From the NCBI GenBank assembly GCA_958477465.1, contig CAUEFX010000001.1, positions 62,001-126,000 of the forward strand: DNA of 64,000 nucleotides, given 5' to 3'. The notes below the pieces were generated by a model. The model had not been told where the DNA came from, searched no databases, and saw nothing but the letters and a program-made list of their open reading frames with translations. Origin of the DNA: an uncultured Bacteroides sp. Its GTDB lineage: Bacteria > Bacteroidota > Bacteroidia > Bacteroidales > Bacteroidaceae. Numbering within the stretch: position 1 is the stretch's first letter; each line of letters opens with the position of its first letter. A program made the translations under genes and the position numbers. Below, piece by piece: positions 50,286 through 59,782 of the stretch.

Positions 50286-52058
50286 ATGAAAAAGTACCCG
50301 AAAATTGGAATTCGCCCTACCATCGATGGTCGTCAGGGCGGTGTCCGTGAAAGTCTTGAGGAAAAGACGATGAATCTGGCTAAAGCCGTGGCCGAATTGA
50401 TTTCCACAAATTTGAAAAACGGAGACGGCACTCCGGTAGAGTGTGTGATAGCCGACGGAACGATCGGACGTGTGGCCGAAAGTGCGGCATGTGCCGAGAA
50501 ATTCGAACGCGAAGGAGTGGGGGCAACCATTACCGTGACATCCTGCTGGTGCTATGGAGCCGAAACAATGGATATGAACCCGTATTACCCGAAGGCTGTC
50601 TGGGGATTTAACGGAACCGAACGTCCGGGAGCCGTTTATCTGGCTGCCGTATTGGCGGGACATGCACAGAAGGGGTTGCCGGCTTTCGGTATCTACGGAC
50701 ACGATGTGCAGGATCTGAATGATAACTCCATCCCTGCCGACGTAGCCGAAAAGATATTGCGTTTTGCCCGTGCTGCCCAGGCAGTGGCTACTATGAGAGG
50801 TAAATCTTATCTTTCGATGGGTAGTGTTTCCATGGGTATTGCCGGCTCTATCGTTAATCCGGATTTCTTCCAGGAATATCTCGGTATGCGAAACGAGTCT
50901 GTGGACCTCACGGAAATCATCCGCCGCATGACAGAGGGCATTTATGATAAAGAAGAGTTTGCCAAAGCAATGGCCTGGACCGAGAAGTATTGCAAGAAGA
51001 ACGAAGGGAAAGACTTCAACCTTCCGGAGAAAATAAAGACCCGTGAGCAGAAAGATGAAGACTGGGAATTCATTGTCAAGATGACTATTATCATGCGCGA
51101 TCTGATGCAGGGAAATCCGAAGTTGCGTGAGATGGGCTTCAAAGAGGAGGCTTTGGGACACAATGCCATCGCTGCCGGGTTCCAGGGACAACGCCAATGG
51201 ACCGACTTTTATCCCAACGGGGATTATTCGGAAGCTCTGCTGAATACCTCTTTCGACTGGAACGGCATCCGTGAGGCTTATGTGGTAGCTACCGAAAACG
51301 ACGCCTGCAACGGTGTGGCGATGCTCTTCGGGCATCTGTTGACAAACCGTGCACAGATATTCTCGGACGTACGTACCTATTGGAGCCCCGAAGCGGTAAA
51401 ACGTGTGACTGGAAAAGAACTTACCGGCATGGCTGCCAACGGTATTATTCACTTGATAAACTCCGGTGCAACGACACTCGACGGAACCGGCCGACAAACC
51501 GATGAGAATGGCGAACCGGTGATGAAACCTCATTGGGAGATCACGGAAGAAGAGATGGAGAAATGCTTGGAAGCTACTACTTGGTATCCTGCCAACCGTG
51601 ATTATTTCCGTGGCGGCGGATTCTCTTCCAATTTCCTGTCCAAAGGGGGAATGCCCGTTACGATGATGCGTCTGAACCTGATCAAAGGGTTGGGTCCGGT
51701 GCTCCAGATTGCCGAAGGATGGACGGTGGAGATCGATCCGGAGATTCACCGTTTGCTGGATGAACGTACAGACCGTACCTGGCCTACTACTTGGTTTGTG
51801 CCTCGTTTGTGCGACAAGCCCGCATTCAAGGATGTCTATTCGGTAATGAACAATTGGGGAGCCAATCATGGCGCTATCAGCTATGGGCATATCGGACAGG
51901 ATCTGATCACATTAGCTTCCATGCTGCGTATCCCTGTATGTATGCACAATGTTGAAGAAGATGACATCTTCCGTCCGGCTGCATGGAATGCTTTCGGCAT
52001 GGAGAAAGAAGGGGCGGATTACAGAGCATGTGCCGTTTACGGTCCTATTTACAAATAA
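50286..52058 (+). CDS. fucI: L-fucose isomerase
   Basis: Converts L-fucose to L-fuculose (Mn-dependent, cytosolic, hexameric). A 590-aa protein starting MKKYPKIGIRPTIDGRQGG. Metal ligands are expected in the central domain, around NDACNGVAMLFGH (about 339-351), and in NWGANHGAISYGH near residue 525. The length matches the E. coli enzyme. It is the first structural gene of the fuc operon. The long open frame on the opposite strand (51890-50271) is a codon shadow. Confidence 0.97.
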   Translation: MKKYPKIGIRPTIDGRQGGVRESLEEKTMNLAKAVAELISTNLKNGDGTPVECVIADGTIGRVAESAACAEKFEREGVGATITVTSCWCYGAETMDMNPYYPKAVWGFNGTERPGAVYLAAVLAGHAQKGLPAFGIYGHDVQDLNDNSIPADVAEKILRFARAAQAVATMRGKSYLSMGSVSMGIAGSIVNPDFFQEYLGMRNESVDLTEIIRRMTEGIYDKEEFAKAMAWTEKYCKKNEGKDFNLPEKIKTREQKDEDWEFIVKMTIIMRDLMQGNPKLREMGFKEEALGHNAIAAGFQGQRQWTDFYPNGDYSEALLNTSFDWNGIREAYVVATENDACNGVAMLFGHLLTNRAQIFSDVRTYWSPEAVKRVTGKELTGMAANGIIHLINSGATTLDGTGRQTDENGEPVMKPHWEITEEEMEKCLEATTWYPANRDYFRGGGFSSNFLSKGGMPVTMMRLNLIKGLGPVLQIAEGWTVEIDPEIHRLLDERTDRTWPTTWFVPRLCDKPAFKDVYSVMNNWGANHGAISYGHIGQDLITLASMLRIPVCMHNVEEDDIFRPAAWNAFGMEKEGADYRACAVYGPIYK

Positions 52059-52067
52059 TGGAATCAA

Positions 52068-53222
52068 ATGGTTAATAGATTTATATTAAACGAAGTTTCA
52101 TACTTCGGACCGGGAGCACGGGAAGTGCTCCCGAAAGAGATTGCCCGTCTGGGGCTGCATAAGGCTCTGGTGGTTACGGATAAGGACCTGATCAAATTCG
52201 GGGTGGCCGATAAGGTATTGAAAGTGCTTGAAGCAGCTTCTGTTCCATACGAGGTTTTCAGTGATGTCAAACCGAATCCTACCGTAGCCAATGTCAAGGC
52301 CGGTCTGCAGGCTTTTGCCGCTTCGGGTGCCGATTTTATTCTGGCAATCGGCGGCGGTTCATCGATAGATACCTCCAAAGCGATCGGTATCATAACCAAT
52401 AATCCGGAATTCAGTGATGTAGTGTCTCTGGAAGGGGTGGCAGATACGAAAAACAAGTCTGTGCCCATTATTGCCCTACCTACTACGGCGGGTACGGCGG
52501 CCGAGGTTACCATTAATTATGTGATTACCGATGAAGCCAATGAAAAGAAAATGGTTTGCGTAGATCCCAATGACATTCCCGTCGTTGCCGTTGTAGACGC
52601 CGAATTGATGTATACTCTTCCCAAAGGGCTGACCGCTTCTACCGGATTGGACGCTTTGACGCATGCCATTGAAGGGCTTGTCACGAAAGGTGCTTGGGAG
52701 ATGAGCGATATGTTCGAGATCAAGGCGATTGAAATGATAACCCGCTATCTTGAAACGGCCGTCAATGAACCATCCAATGCCGAAGCCCGTAATGGCATGG
52801 CGGTTGCCCAGTACATTGCCGGTATGGCATTTTCCAATGTCGGCTTGGGCGTTGTGCATGGCATGGCGCATCCGTTGGGAGCTATTTTCGATATACCTCA
52901 CGGTGTGGCGAATGCCTTGCTGTTGCCTATTGTGATGGAGTTCAATGCTCCTGCGGCACTCGATAAATATGTAGAGATAGCCAAGGCCATGAATGTATAT
53001 ACTCCGGAGATGACCCGTGAAGAAGCGGCTGCTGCGGCGGTCAGGGCAGTCCGGGAACTTTCCGTCCGTGTAGGGATTCCGCAGCACTTGTCTGAGCTGG
53101 GAATAAAGGCGGAAGATCTGGATAAGTTGGCTACGGCGGCATTTGCCGATGTATGTACTCCGGGCAATCCCCGTGAAGTGAACAAAGAAATAATACTTGA
53201 ACTTTATAAAAAAGCATTGTAA
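52068..53222 (+). CDS. fucO: Lactaldehyde reductase (iron-dependent alcohol dehydrogenase)
   Basis: A 384-aa group III alcohol dehydrogenase. NAD binding uses AIGGGSSIDTSKAIG (about 96-110) and LPTTAGTAAEVT (about 138-149). Iron ligands include Asp and His in GLDALTHAIE (about 192-201), and the later histidines in GVVHGMAHPLGAIFDIPHG (about 262-280). In the fuc context it reduces L-lactaldehyde from the aldolase step to 1,2-propanediol. It starts 9 bp after fucI and ends 5 bp before fucA, in a tight operon. Confidence 0.92.
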   Translation: MVNRFILNEVSYFGPGAREVLPKEIARLGLHKALVVTDKDLIKFGVADKVLKVLEAASVPYEVFSDVKPNPTVANVKAGLQAFAASGADFILAIGGGSSIDTSKAIGIITNNPEFSDVVSLEGVADTKNKSVPIIALPTTAGTAAEVTINYVITDEANEKKMVCVDPNDIPVVAVVDAELMYTLPKGLTASTGLDALTHAIEGLVTKGAWEMSDMFEIKAIEMITRYLETAVNEPSNAEARNGMAVAQYIAGMAFSNVGLGVVHGMAHPLGAIFDIPHGVANALLLPIVMEFNAPAALDKYVEIAKAMNVYTPEMTREEAAAAAVRAVRELSVRVGIPQHLSELGIKAEDLDKLATAAFADVCTPGNPREVNKEIILELYKKAL

Positions 53223-53227
53223 TCAGT

Positions 53228-53866
53228 ATGATAACGAATGAACAGATTGAACAGTTTATAGCCCAGGCTCACCGTGTGGGTGATGCCGGACTGACGATTT
53301 GCAGTAGCGGTAATATCTCCTGGCGTATAGGGGATGAAGTGTTGATCTCAGGCACAGGTTCCTGGGTGCCTTCTCTGCCCAAAGAAAAGGTGTCCATTTG
53401 CAAATTGTCGACGGGAGAAGTGTTGAATGGCGTGAAACCGTCGATGGAGAGCGGTTTCCATTTCGGCGTTCTTCGTGAGCGTCCCGATGTGAATGTAGTG
53501 CTTCATTTCCAGTCGCATTATGCTACTGCGGTGGCTTGTATGAAGAATCGCCCCACCAACCTGAATGTGACGGCCGAAATACCTTGTCATGTGGGTAGCG
53601 AAGTGCCGGTAGTTCCTTATTATCGCCCCGGCTCGAAAGAATTGGCACAGGGGGTGATCGACGGATTGAAAGAGCACAACTCGGTGTTGCTGCTGAAACA
53701 CGGACAGGTGGTATGTGGAAAAGATTTCGACGAGGCTTTCGAACGCGCCATGTTCTTTGAGATGGCATGCCGCATCATTATCCAGTCCGGTGGAGATTAT
53801 ACCGTGTTGACGCCCGAGGAGATTGATGATCTCGAGACATACGTTTTGGGCAAGAAAACCAAATAA
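53228..53866 (+). CDS. fucA: L-fuculose-phosphate aldolase
   Basis: Class II aldolase that splits L-fuculose 1-phosphate to dihydroxyacetone phosphate and L-lactaldehyde. A 212-aa protein of the AraD/FucA family. CSSGNISWRIGDEVLISGTG is the phosphate loop, and the zinc ligands come from VVLHFQSHYATAVA and LLKHGQVVCG. The catalytic Glu is probably in PSMESGFHFG. The family's usual HxHS motif reads HFQSH here. It is the third structural gene of the operon, followed by the hairpin at 53900. Confidence 0.9.
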   Translation: MITNEQIEQFIAQAHRVGDAGLTICSSGNISWRIGDEVLISGTGSWVPSLPKEKVSICKLSTGEVLNGVKPSMESGFHFGVLRERPDVNVVLHFQSHYATAVACMKNRPTNLNVTAEIPCHVGSEVPVVPYYRPGSKELAQGVIDGLKEHNSVLLLKHGQVVCGKDFDEAFERAMFFEMACRIIIQSGGDYTVLTPEEIDDLETYVLGKKTK

Positions 53867-53899
53867 TAACAAGAAGACCTAATAATAAGATGATGAAAG

Positions 53900-53944
53900 G
53901 GAGGAGAAAACAGGGAGGTATTTCCTGGTCTCTTTTTCTCCTCC
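53900..53944 (+). terminator. Stacked hairpin between fucA and fucK (attenuator or processing site)
   Basis: GGAGGAGAAAA (53900-53910) pairs perfectly with TTTTCTCCTCC (53934-53944), and an inner CAGG/CCTG stem lies at 53911-53927. Only CTTGTCGTTT follows, so it is not a strong terminator in the plus direction. It separates fucIOA from fucK, the mutarotase and fucP and may set their relative dosage. Confidence 0.55.
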
Positions 53945-53969
53945 TTGTCGTTTAGAAAAGAGTAGAGCT

Positions 53970-55361
53970 ATGAATACATATTTGGCGGTGGATTTTGGTG
54001 GAGGTAGCGGGCGTGTGATGGCCGGTACCATCGACAACGGACGGTTGACGTTGGAGGAGGTATATCGCTTTCCCAACCGGCAAATCCGGATGGGGAATCA
54101 TATCTATTGGGATTTCCTTGCACTGTTTGGTGAAATGAAAGCTGGGCTTCGTCTGGCTGCCCGGAAAGGATATTCCATAAAGAGTATCGGAATCGATACC
54201 TGGGGGGTAGATTTCGGGTTGGTAGACAGACAGGGTAATTTGCTGGGCAATCCGGTTTGCTATCGCGATCCGCGCACGAATGGGCTGCCCGAAGAGCTGT
54301 TCGGACGCATGGATATTTCCCGTCATTATGCGGAGGCCGGTATTCAGGTGATGCCTATTAATACGCTTTTCCAACTTTATAGTATGCAAAAGAGCGGGGA
54401 GGCGCAATTGGAACTTGCAGACAGGCTGCTGTTTATGCCCGATCTTTTCAGTTTTTTTCTGACTGGTGTGGCAAATAACGAATACTGCATTGCTTCTACC
54501 TCCGAGATGCTTGATGCCCGCAAGCGTACTTGGAACACTCCGTTAATAAACCGTTTGGGCTTACCCGAACGCCTTTTCGGAGAACTGGTAATGCCCGGAA
54601 CCGTACGGGGAAAACTGAGAGCCGATATTGCCGGAGAGATCGGCATGGATAACGGGGTCGATGTGGTGGCCGTAGGTTCGCACGATACGGCAAGTGCCGT
54701 ATTTGCCGTGCCGGCCGTAGCCGGTGGCACTGATACCCGGAAGGCTTTCTTAAGTTCCGGAACCTGGTCGCTCCTTGGAGTCGAACTGGACGAACCGATT
54801 CTGACCGAAGAGGCCCGCTTGGCAGGGTTTACCAATGAAGGGGGTGTGGGAGGTAAAATCCGTTTCCTGCAGAATATCACAGGACTGTGGATCTTGCAGC
54901 AACTGATCGCCCAGTGGAAGGAGCGTGGAGAGGATACGGAATACGAAACTCTGATCACCGCTGCGGAAAATGCGGAGATAGATTCTGTGATCCATGTGGA
55001 TGACGAGGTATTCCAAAGTCCGTTGGATATGGAGAAAACAATAGCCGATTATTGCCGTGAACATCGCCTTACCGTACCAAAAACTTGCGGAGAATATGTC
55101 CTTTGTATACTTAAATCGCTTGCGCAACGTTATAAACAAGGAGTCTGTCAGCTAAACAGTCTGTTGCCGTCGCCTGTTACCCAGCTTCATATCATAGGAG
55201 GAGGGTGTCGCAACCGCCTTCTCAACCGGCTGACGGAAGAAGCATTGGGCATTCCGGTGTATGCAGGTCCTGTTGAGGCCACAGCCATTGGAAACATCCT
55301 TGTGCAGGCTTTGGCATGCGGGGATATAAAGACGCGTGATGAAATTACAGAAATTATTTAA
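53970..55361 (+). CDS. fucK: L-fuculokinase (rhamnulokinase-like FGGY kinase)
   Basis: Phosphorylates L-fuculose at O1. A 463-aa FGGY-family kinase more like RhaB than E. coli FucK, as usual in Bacteroides. The N-terminal ATPase loop is YLAVDFGGGSGRVMAG (4-19). IGIDTWGVDFGLVD is the sugar-site region, SHDTASAVFAVPA the second, and the C-terminal ATP loop is LHIIGGGCRNRLLNRL. Operon position argues for L-fuculose rather than L-rhamnulose as substrate. Confidence 0.88.
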   Translation: MNTYLAVDFGGGSGRVMAGTIDNGRLTLEEVYRFPNRQIRMGNHIYWDFLALFGEMKAGLRLAARKGYSIKSIGIDTWGVDFGLVDRQGNLLGNPVCYRDPRTNGLPEELFGRMDISRHYAEAGIQVMPINTLFQLYSMQKSGEAQLELADRLLFMPDLFSFFLTGVANNEYCIASTSEMLDARKRTWNTPLINRLGLPERLFGELVMPGTVRGKLRADIAGEIGMDNGVDVVAVGSHDTASAVFAVPAVAGGTDTRKAFLSSGTWSLLGVELDEPILTEEARLAGFTNEGGVGGKIRFLQNITGLWILQQLIAQWKERGEDTEYETLITAAENAEIDSVIHVDDEVFQSPLDMEKTIADYCREHRLTVPKTCGEYVLCILKSLAQRYKQGVCQLNSLLPSPVTQLHIIGGGCRNRLLNRLTEEALGIPVYAGPVEATAIGNILVQALACGDIKTRDEITEII

Positions 55362-55383
55362 AGGGACAGATAAAAACAAAACC

Positions 55384-55773
55384 ATGGAAACATCTATTAA
55401 AAGTTATAGAACCAAAGAGTATCATCAGCCGGTGAAACGATATTGCCGGACACTGGATCTGCGAAACGATCCGGAGCTGATAGCCGAGTATCGCCGTCGC
55501 CACAGCCAGGCGGAAATCTGGCCGGAAGTGATTGCCGGTATCCGGGAAGTCGGTATCCTTGAAATGGAGATTTACATCCTGGATACACGCCTGTTTATGA
55601 TCGTCGAGACCGCGCTCGATTTTGATTGGGACACGGCAATGGAGCGGCTGGCCACTTTGCCCCGCCAGCAGGAATGGGAAGATTACATGGCGATATTCCA
55701 GCTTGTGACTCCCGGTTCTACTTCCGCACAAAAATGGCAACCGATGGAACGTATGTTTCATCTATACGAGTGA
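55384..55773 (+). CDS. L-rhamnose mutarotase-family protein, probable L-fucose mutarotase
   Basis: A 129-aa protein starting at the ATG at 55384 (METSIKSYRTKEYHQP); an upstream frame overlaps fucK. The RhaM-like core has YCRTLDLRNDPELIAEYRRR (His/Tyr catalytic region, about 19-38), HSQAEIWPEV and VGILEMEIYIL. RhaM interconverts alpha and beta anomers. It lies in the fuc operon, 22 bp after fucK, so it probably supplies the L-fucose anomer used by FucI. E. coli uses the unrelated FucU for this job. Confidence 0.85.
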   Translation: METSIKSYRTKEYHQPVKRYCRTLDLRNDPELIAEYRRRHSQAEIWPEVIAGIREVGILEMEIYILDTRLFMIVETALDFDWDTAMERLATLPRQQEWEDYMAIFQLVTPGSTSAQKWQPMERMFHLYE

Positions 55774-55829
55774 CCGTTCGTTTTTGCGAATGTCCTCAAA
55801 CGTATTTATATCCTAACGAATTTATTATT

Positions 55830-57149
55830 ATGAATAACATCAAACACTTTTCTATCCTGAGCAAAGACGGCGTCAGCTATCTTATCCCTTTTATCCTCAT
55901 CACCAGTTGCTTTGCGCTTTGGGGATTTGCCAATGACATAACCAATCCGATGGTAAAAGCCTTCTCCAAGATATTCCGTATGAGCGTGACGGACGGTGCA
56001 CTGGTGCAGGTGGCTTTTTATGGCGGCTATTTTGCGATGGCCTTTCCGGCTGCGATGTTCATCCGCCGGTACTCTTATAAGGCCGGTATTTTGTTGGGAT
56101 TGGGGTTGTATGCTTTGGGCGCCCTCCTTTTCTTCCCTGCCATGATGACCGGCAGTTATTATCCTTTCTTAATCGCCTATTTTATCCTGACTTGCGGGCT
56201 GTCTTTTCTTGAAACCAGCGCTAATCCGTATATCCTGTCGATGGGTACGGAGGAGACGGCTACGCGCCGGCTCAATCTGGCTCAGTCTTTCAATCCGATA
56301 GGCTCCTTGTTGGGTATGTATGTGGCGATGAACTTCATTCAGAACCGTTTGCATCCGATGGACACTGTAGAGCGGGCGCAGCTGTCTCAAACCGAGTTCG
56401 AGGCGATGCGCGATTCGGATTTGGCCGTACTGATTGCTCCATATCTGGTGATCGGTGCTGTCATTCTGGTTATGTTGCTGCTGATCCGTATGGTGAAAAT
56501 GCCCAAAAACGCTGACCAGTCTCATACAATCAATTTCTTGCCCACACTGAAGCGGATCTTTTCCATTCATCATTACCGCGAGGGGGTGGTTGCCCAATTC
56601 TTCTATGTGGGTGCACAGATCATGTGCTGGACATTTATCATCCAATACGGTACCCGTTTGTTTATGTCACAGGGGATGAGCGAACAGGCAGCCGAGGTTT
56701 TGTCTCAGCAATACAATATAATAGCAATGGTTATTTTTTGTGTGAGCCGTTTTGTCTGTACTTTTATATTGCGTTATCTCAACCCCGGACTTCTGCTGAA
56801 GATTCTGGCTATTGCCGCCTGTTGTTTCACGATAGGAGTTATCTTCTTACAGAATATCGGAGGAATGTATTGTCTGGTCGGTGTCTCTGCCTGCATGTCG
56901 TTGATGTTCCCCACTATTTACGGGATAGCCCTTCAGGGCTTGGGCGACGATGCCAAGTTTGGTGCTGCCGGGTTGATTATGGCCATTTTAGGCGGTTCGG
57001 TTTTACCTCCGTTACAGGCAAGTATCATTGATCAGCATGTCTTATTCGGGATGCCGGCGGTGAATCTTTCATTTATACTTCCATTTATCTGTTTTGTGGT
57101 AGTAACGATATACGGGCATCGCTCCTACAAACGTGTGAGGAAGGGGTAA
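55830..57149 (+). CDS. fucP: L-fucose:H+ symporter
   Basis: A 439-aa MFS transporter of the FHS family with twelve predicted membrane helices. The start is the ATG at 55830 (MNNIKHFSILSKDGVSYLIP); the longer frame runs through the mutarotase gene. The first helix region, ITSCFALWGFANDITNPMVK, resembles FucP, where acidic and Asn residues carry protons and bind fucose. LSFLETSANPYILSMG is the family's helix 4-5 motif. Last gene of the fuc operon, ended by the hairpin at 57234. Confidence 0.93.
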   Translation: MNNIKHFSILSKDGVSYLIPFILITSCFALWGFANDITNPMVKAFSKIFRMSVTDGALVQVAFYGGYFAMAFPAAMFIRRYSYKAGILLGLGLYALGALLFFPAMMTGSYYPFLIAYFILTCGLSFLETSANPYILSMGTEETATRRLNLAQSFNPIGSLLGMYVAMNFIQNRLHPMDTVERAQLSQTEFEAMRDSDLAVLIAPYLVIGAVILVMLLLIRMVKMPKNADQSHTINFLPTLKRIFSIHHYREGVVAQFFYVGAQIMCWTFIIQYGTRLFMSQGMSEQAAEVLSQQYNIIAMVIFCVSRFVCTFILRYLNPGLLLKILAIAACCFTIGVIFLQNIGGMYCLVGVSACMSLMFPTIYGIALQGLGDDAKFGAAGLIMAILGGSVLPPLQASIIDQHVLFGMPAVNLSFILPFICFVVVTIYGHRSYKRVRKG

Positions 57150-57657
57150 TTCCCTTTATCTTTATATGAGAGTAGAAGGTTGGATTTTATTCTTTCATTC
57201 TACTCCCATTTATTATATCTTATGGGCTTTTGAATAGTTCCTCTATGAGAAATGTATTATTTCTTGTGGAGGAACTATATTTTTTTCACTGAGAAACTTG
57301 TTTTGGGGATAGCTGATGAGGTTAGTGGACCTATGGTTTGTTTCGTAGGCTTATTGTCAGAATTCCTATTGCTTTTTACTTGTGCCGGTCAGCGGATTGG
57401 CTGTTTTTACCATTAAACTTTGTGAGTTTTTTCCATTCTTACTTATAACAGCTTTTCGATTCCCTTCCGATAGGTGTTTTTACTTTTATCGGTATATCTG
57501 TTTTGTAAAATGCTATGGAGGTCCTATTCCGCAAATATTCTCCCTGTTGTTACGACAAATTTTATATTTTTTGCCTATATAGTACAACTTTGAAGTGCTT
57601 AAAACTATTATTTTTGGTCAACGAAACGATGTATTAGTTAATTTTAAATTTGATAAA
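57150..57657. other. 508-bp gap between the fuc operon and the polysaccharide locus
   Basis: After fucP a weak GAGTAGAA...TTCTACTC inverted repeat (57168-57207) and the terminator at 57234 occur. The remaining 370 bp are AT-rich with no convincing frame and probably hold the promoter and a long leader of the next locus. No exact TAnnTTTG box is seen; CAACTTTG at about 57585 is the closest. Confidence 0.6.
57234..57287 (+). terminator. Intrinsic terminator of the fuc operon
   Basis: ATAGTTCCTCTATGAGAAA (57234-57252) pairs along its full 19 bases with TTTCTTGTGGAGGAACTAT (57260-57278), with three G-U pairs, over a 7-nt loop. ATTTTTTTC follows. The left arm is nearly identical to the hairpin arm at 29880-29895. 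Confidence 0.88.
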
Positions 57658-59754
57658 ATGAAGAATCTATTTAAGTATTCGCTTTGCTTATTGTTCATCC
57701 AGAGTTTATTCTTAGGAAGTGCTTGCGCAGATAATCGTGAATTTTCTTCCGGAGCGTGGACCATTCGTTTTAAAGATGAAACAAAACAATTGGATTTGTT
57801 GAAGGATGGAGAACCCATCTTGAGCGATGTATTTGTTCGGTTCAATAATTCTTCAAATTATTATAATAGTTCCGAATATACAGATGTGGAGTTTGCAAAG
57901 GAAGAGATTACGGATGCGTTCGGTCCGGCTCAGAAATGTACGGTCCGTTATAAAAAAGAGGGTGCTCCTACCATCGAACAGATTTTTTATCTTTATTCTT
58001 CCAAGGATTTCTTCCTGACGGAGGTTTATCTTACTTCTGTGGATGGAAAGGTATTGGTGACCAATTATATCTCTCCGATTTATACGACGGCAACCAATCA
58101 ATTCTTACCTCAGAGCACAGACAATCGTCTGCTATTTGTTCCTTTTGACAATGATGGTTTTATAACTTACGGTTCGTTACCGTTGTCGCAATCAAAATCG
58201 GCAAGTGCTATACATGCTTCCGGGCCGTTGGCTCGCGATACGATTTCATTCGAAGTAACTTCCATCTTTAACGGTGGCAGCCAGCATGGTCTCGTGATTG
58301 GTTCTGTGGAGCATGATACTTGGAAGTCTGCTATACGTATGGTGGGATCCCGTGATAACCGGAGTATCACTAAATTGGAATGTTATAGCGGTGCCAGTCA
58401 TTCTGCTACACGCGATGACAAGGCACACGGCTCTATAAAAAGCACAACGGTGAAGTCATCCAAAATGTTTGTGGGTCTCTTTGATGATTGGAGACTGGGT
58501 ATGGAAACGTTTGGAGAGGCGAATGCAGCCATTGTTCCCAAACGGGAGTGGAACAAGGGGACTCCTTTCGGTTGGAATAGTTGGGGTGGTATGAGTACGC
58601 ATGTCAATTATGAAGGAGTGCTTTCCGCTTCTGATTTTGTGAAAGAGTATTTGCAGGGGAAAGGCGGTTTCGGCGCAAGTGGAGTTGTTTTTGTCGGCTT
58701 GGATTCTTATTGGGATAACTTGAATTGGGAACAGTTGGAAGATTTTGCACGGCATTGCATTGCCAATGGACAAGTGCCGGGCATTTATTGGACTCCGTTC
58801 AACGATTGGTTTCCGGACAATGAACGTGATATCGAAGGGAATAACGGCTATAAATACAGCCAGTCACATTTGAAGGTGAACGGCAAGAAACGAAAATTAT
58901 ATGGTGCCGGCTGTATGGATCCTACGGCCCCGGCTACATTGTCGAGAATCAATTATTTCATTGATAAATTTAAAGCAGCCGGTTTCAGATATCTCAAGTT
59001 GGACTTTCTTACAGCCGGCATGGTTGAAGCAGATAGCTGGTATAATAAGGATATAACAACAGGTACTCAGGCCTTTAACTACGGGATGAAATACCTGCGT
59101 GAACGTTGCGGAGACGATATGTTTATAGTCGAATCGATTGCTCCCCTTTTCCCTTATCAGTATGCGAATGCCCGTCGTATCAGCTGCGATGCCTGGGGAG
59201 AAATGTGGCATACCAACTACATGATGAACAGTTTGTCTTTCGGATGGTGGCTGGATCGCGTATATGCTTATAACGATCCCGACCATCTTGTGATGGGAGA
59301 CCGGAGCGAAGCGGAAAACATGTCCCGCATCACAACTGGGGCCGTAACGGGTTATTTCATGATTGGCGATAACTTATCGACAAAGGGAAATTATATTGGA
59401 ACAGAGATATCACAGGAAAAAGTGAAGAAATTCGCTGTTAACGAACGGGTCAATGCAGTTGTCAATCTTGGTAAAACGTTCAGACCGGCTTATGGTCATA
59501 AAGTGTCCGGCTCTAACCGTTCGGTCGACCTGTTTACTTTAGAAACGGAAGATGCTTATTACATCGCCTATTTCAATTATGATGAAGGTGTGAAGAGTGG
59601 TGAACTGACTCTTCAGGATCTGGGGATAGCTCCGGAGAAAGTTTCCGGCGGTATAGAGTGCTGGTCGGGAAATAGCGTACAGATTCAGGAAGGTAAACTC
59701 TCTTATAATCTACCTAAACACCAGGCAGAAATTTACCACTTGTATAAGAAATAA
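57658..59754 (+). CDS. Exported clan GH-D glycosidase (GH27/GH36-like, putative alpha-galactosidase)
   Basis: A 698-aa protein starting at the ATG at 57658, with a signal peptide ending near LGSACA (about 23). An N-terminal beta domain (about 27-290) precedes a TIM barrel. Barrel motifs are PFGWNSWGG (303-311), VVFVGLDSYWDN (343-354), FRYLKLDFLTAG (443-454) and ARRISCDAWGEMW (505-517). Asp449 is the likely nucleophile and Asp511 the likely acid/base, matching clan GH-D (retaining). The substrate may be alpha-galactoside or alpha-N-acetylgalactosaminide; sequence alone does not decide. It is the first visible gene of the polysaccharide locus, 28 bp before the next. Confidence 0.75.
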   Translation: MKNLFKYSLCLLFIQSLFLGSACADNREFSSGAWTIRFKDETKQLDLLKDGEPILSDVFVRFNNSSNYYNSSEYTDVEFAKEEITDAFGPAQKCTVRYKKEGAPTIEQIFYLYSSKDFFLTEVYLTSVDGKVLVTNYISPIYTTATNQFLPQSTDNRLLFVPFDNDGFITYGSLPLSQSKSASAIHASGPLARDTISFEVTSIFNGGSQHGLVIGSVEHDTWKSAIRMVGSRDNRSITKLECYSGASHSATRDDKAHGSIKSTTVKSSKMFVGLFDDWRLGMETFGEANAAIVPKREWNKGTPFGWNSWGGMSTHVNYEGVLSASDFVKEYLQGKGGFGASGVVFVGLDSYWDNLNWEQLEDFARHCIANGQVPGIYWTPFNDWFPDNERDIEGNNGYKYSQSHLKVNGKKRKLYGAGCMDPTAPATLSRINYFIDKFKAAGFRYLKLDFLTAGMVEADSWYNKDITTGTQAFNYGMKYLRERCGDDMFIVESIAPLFPYQYANARRISCDAWGEMWHTNYMMNSLSFGWWLDRVYAYNDPDHLVMGDRSEAENMSRITTGAVTGYFMIGDNLSTKGNYIGTEISQEKVKKFAVNERVNAVVNLGKTFRPAYGHKVSGSNRSVDLFTLETEDAYYIAYFNYDEGVKSGELTLQDLGIAPEKVSGGIECWSGNSVQIQEGKLSYNLPKHQAEIYHLYKK

Positions 59755-59782
59755 GATTTATGGAAATTAAATAAGTAGTATT

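Noticed and set aside
50271..51890. 539-codon open frame on the strand opposite fucI
   Set aside because: It has no recognisable domain and mirrors the codon pattern of fucI, which is a full-length, clearly conserved enzyme. It is a codon-usage shadow.
57382..57582. 66-codon frame before the GH-D gene
   Set aside because: It is rich in Phe, Cys and Tyr as expected from AT-rich leader DNA and has no domain or start context.
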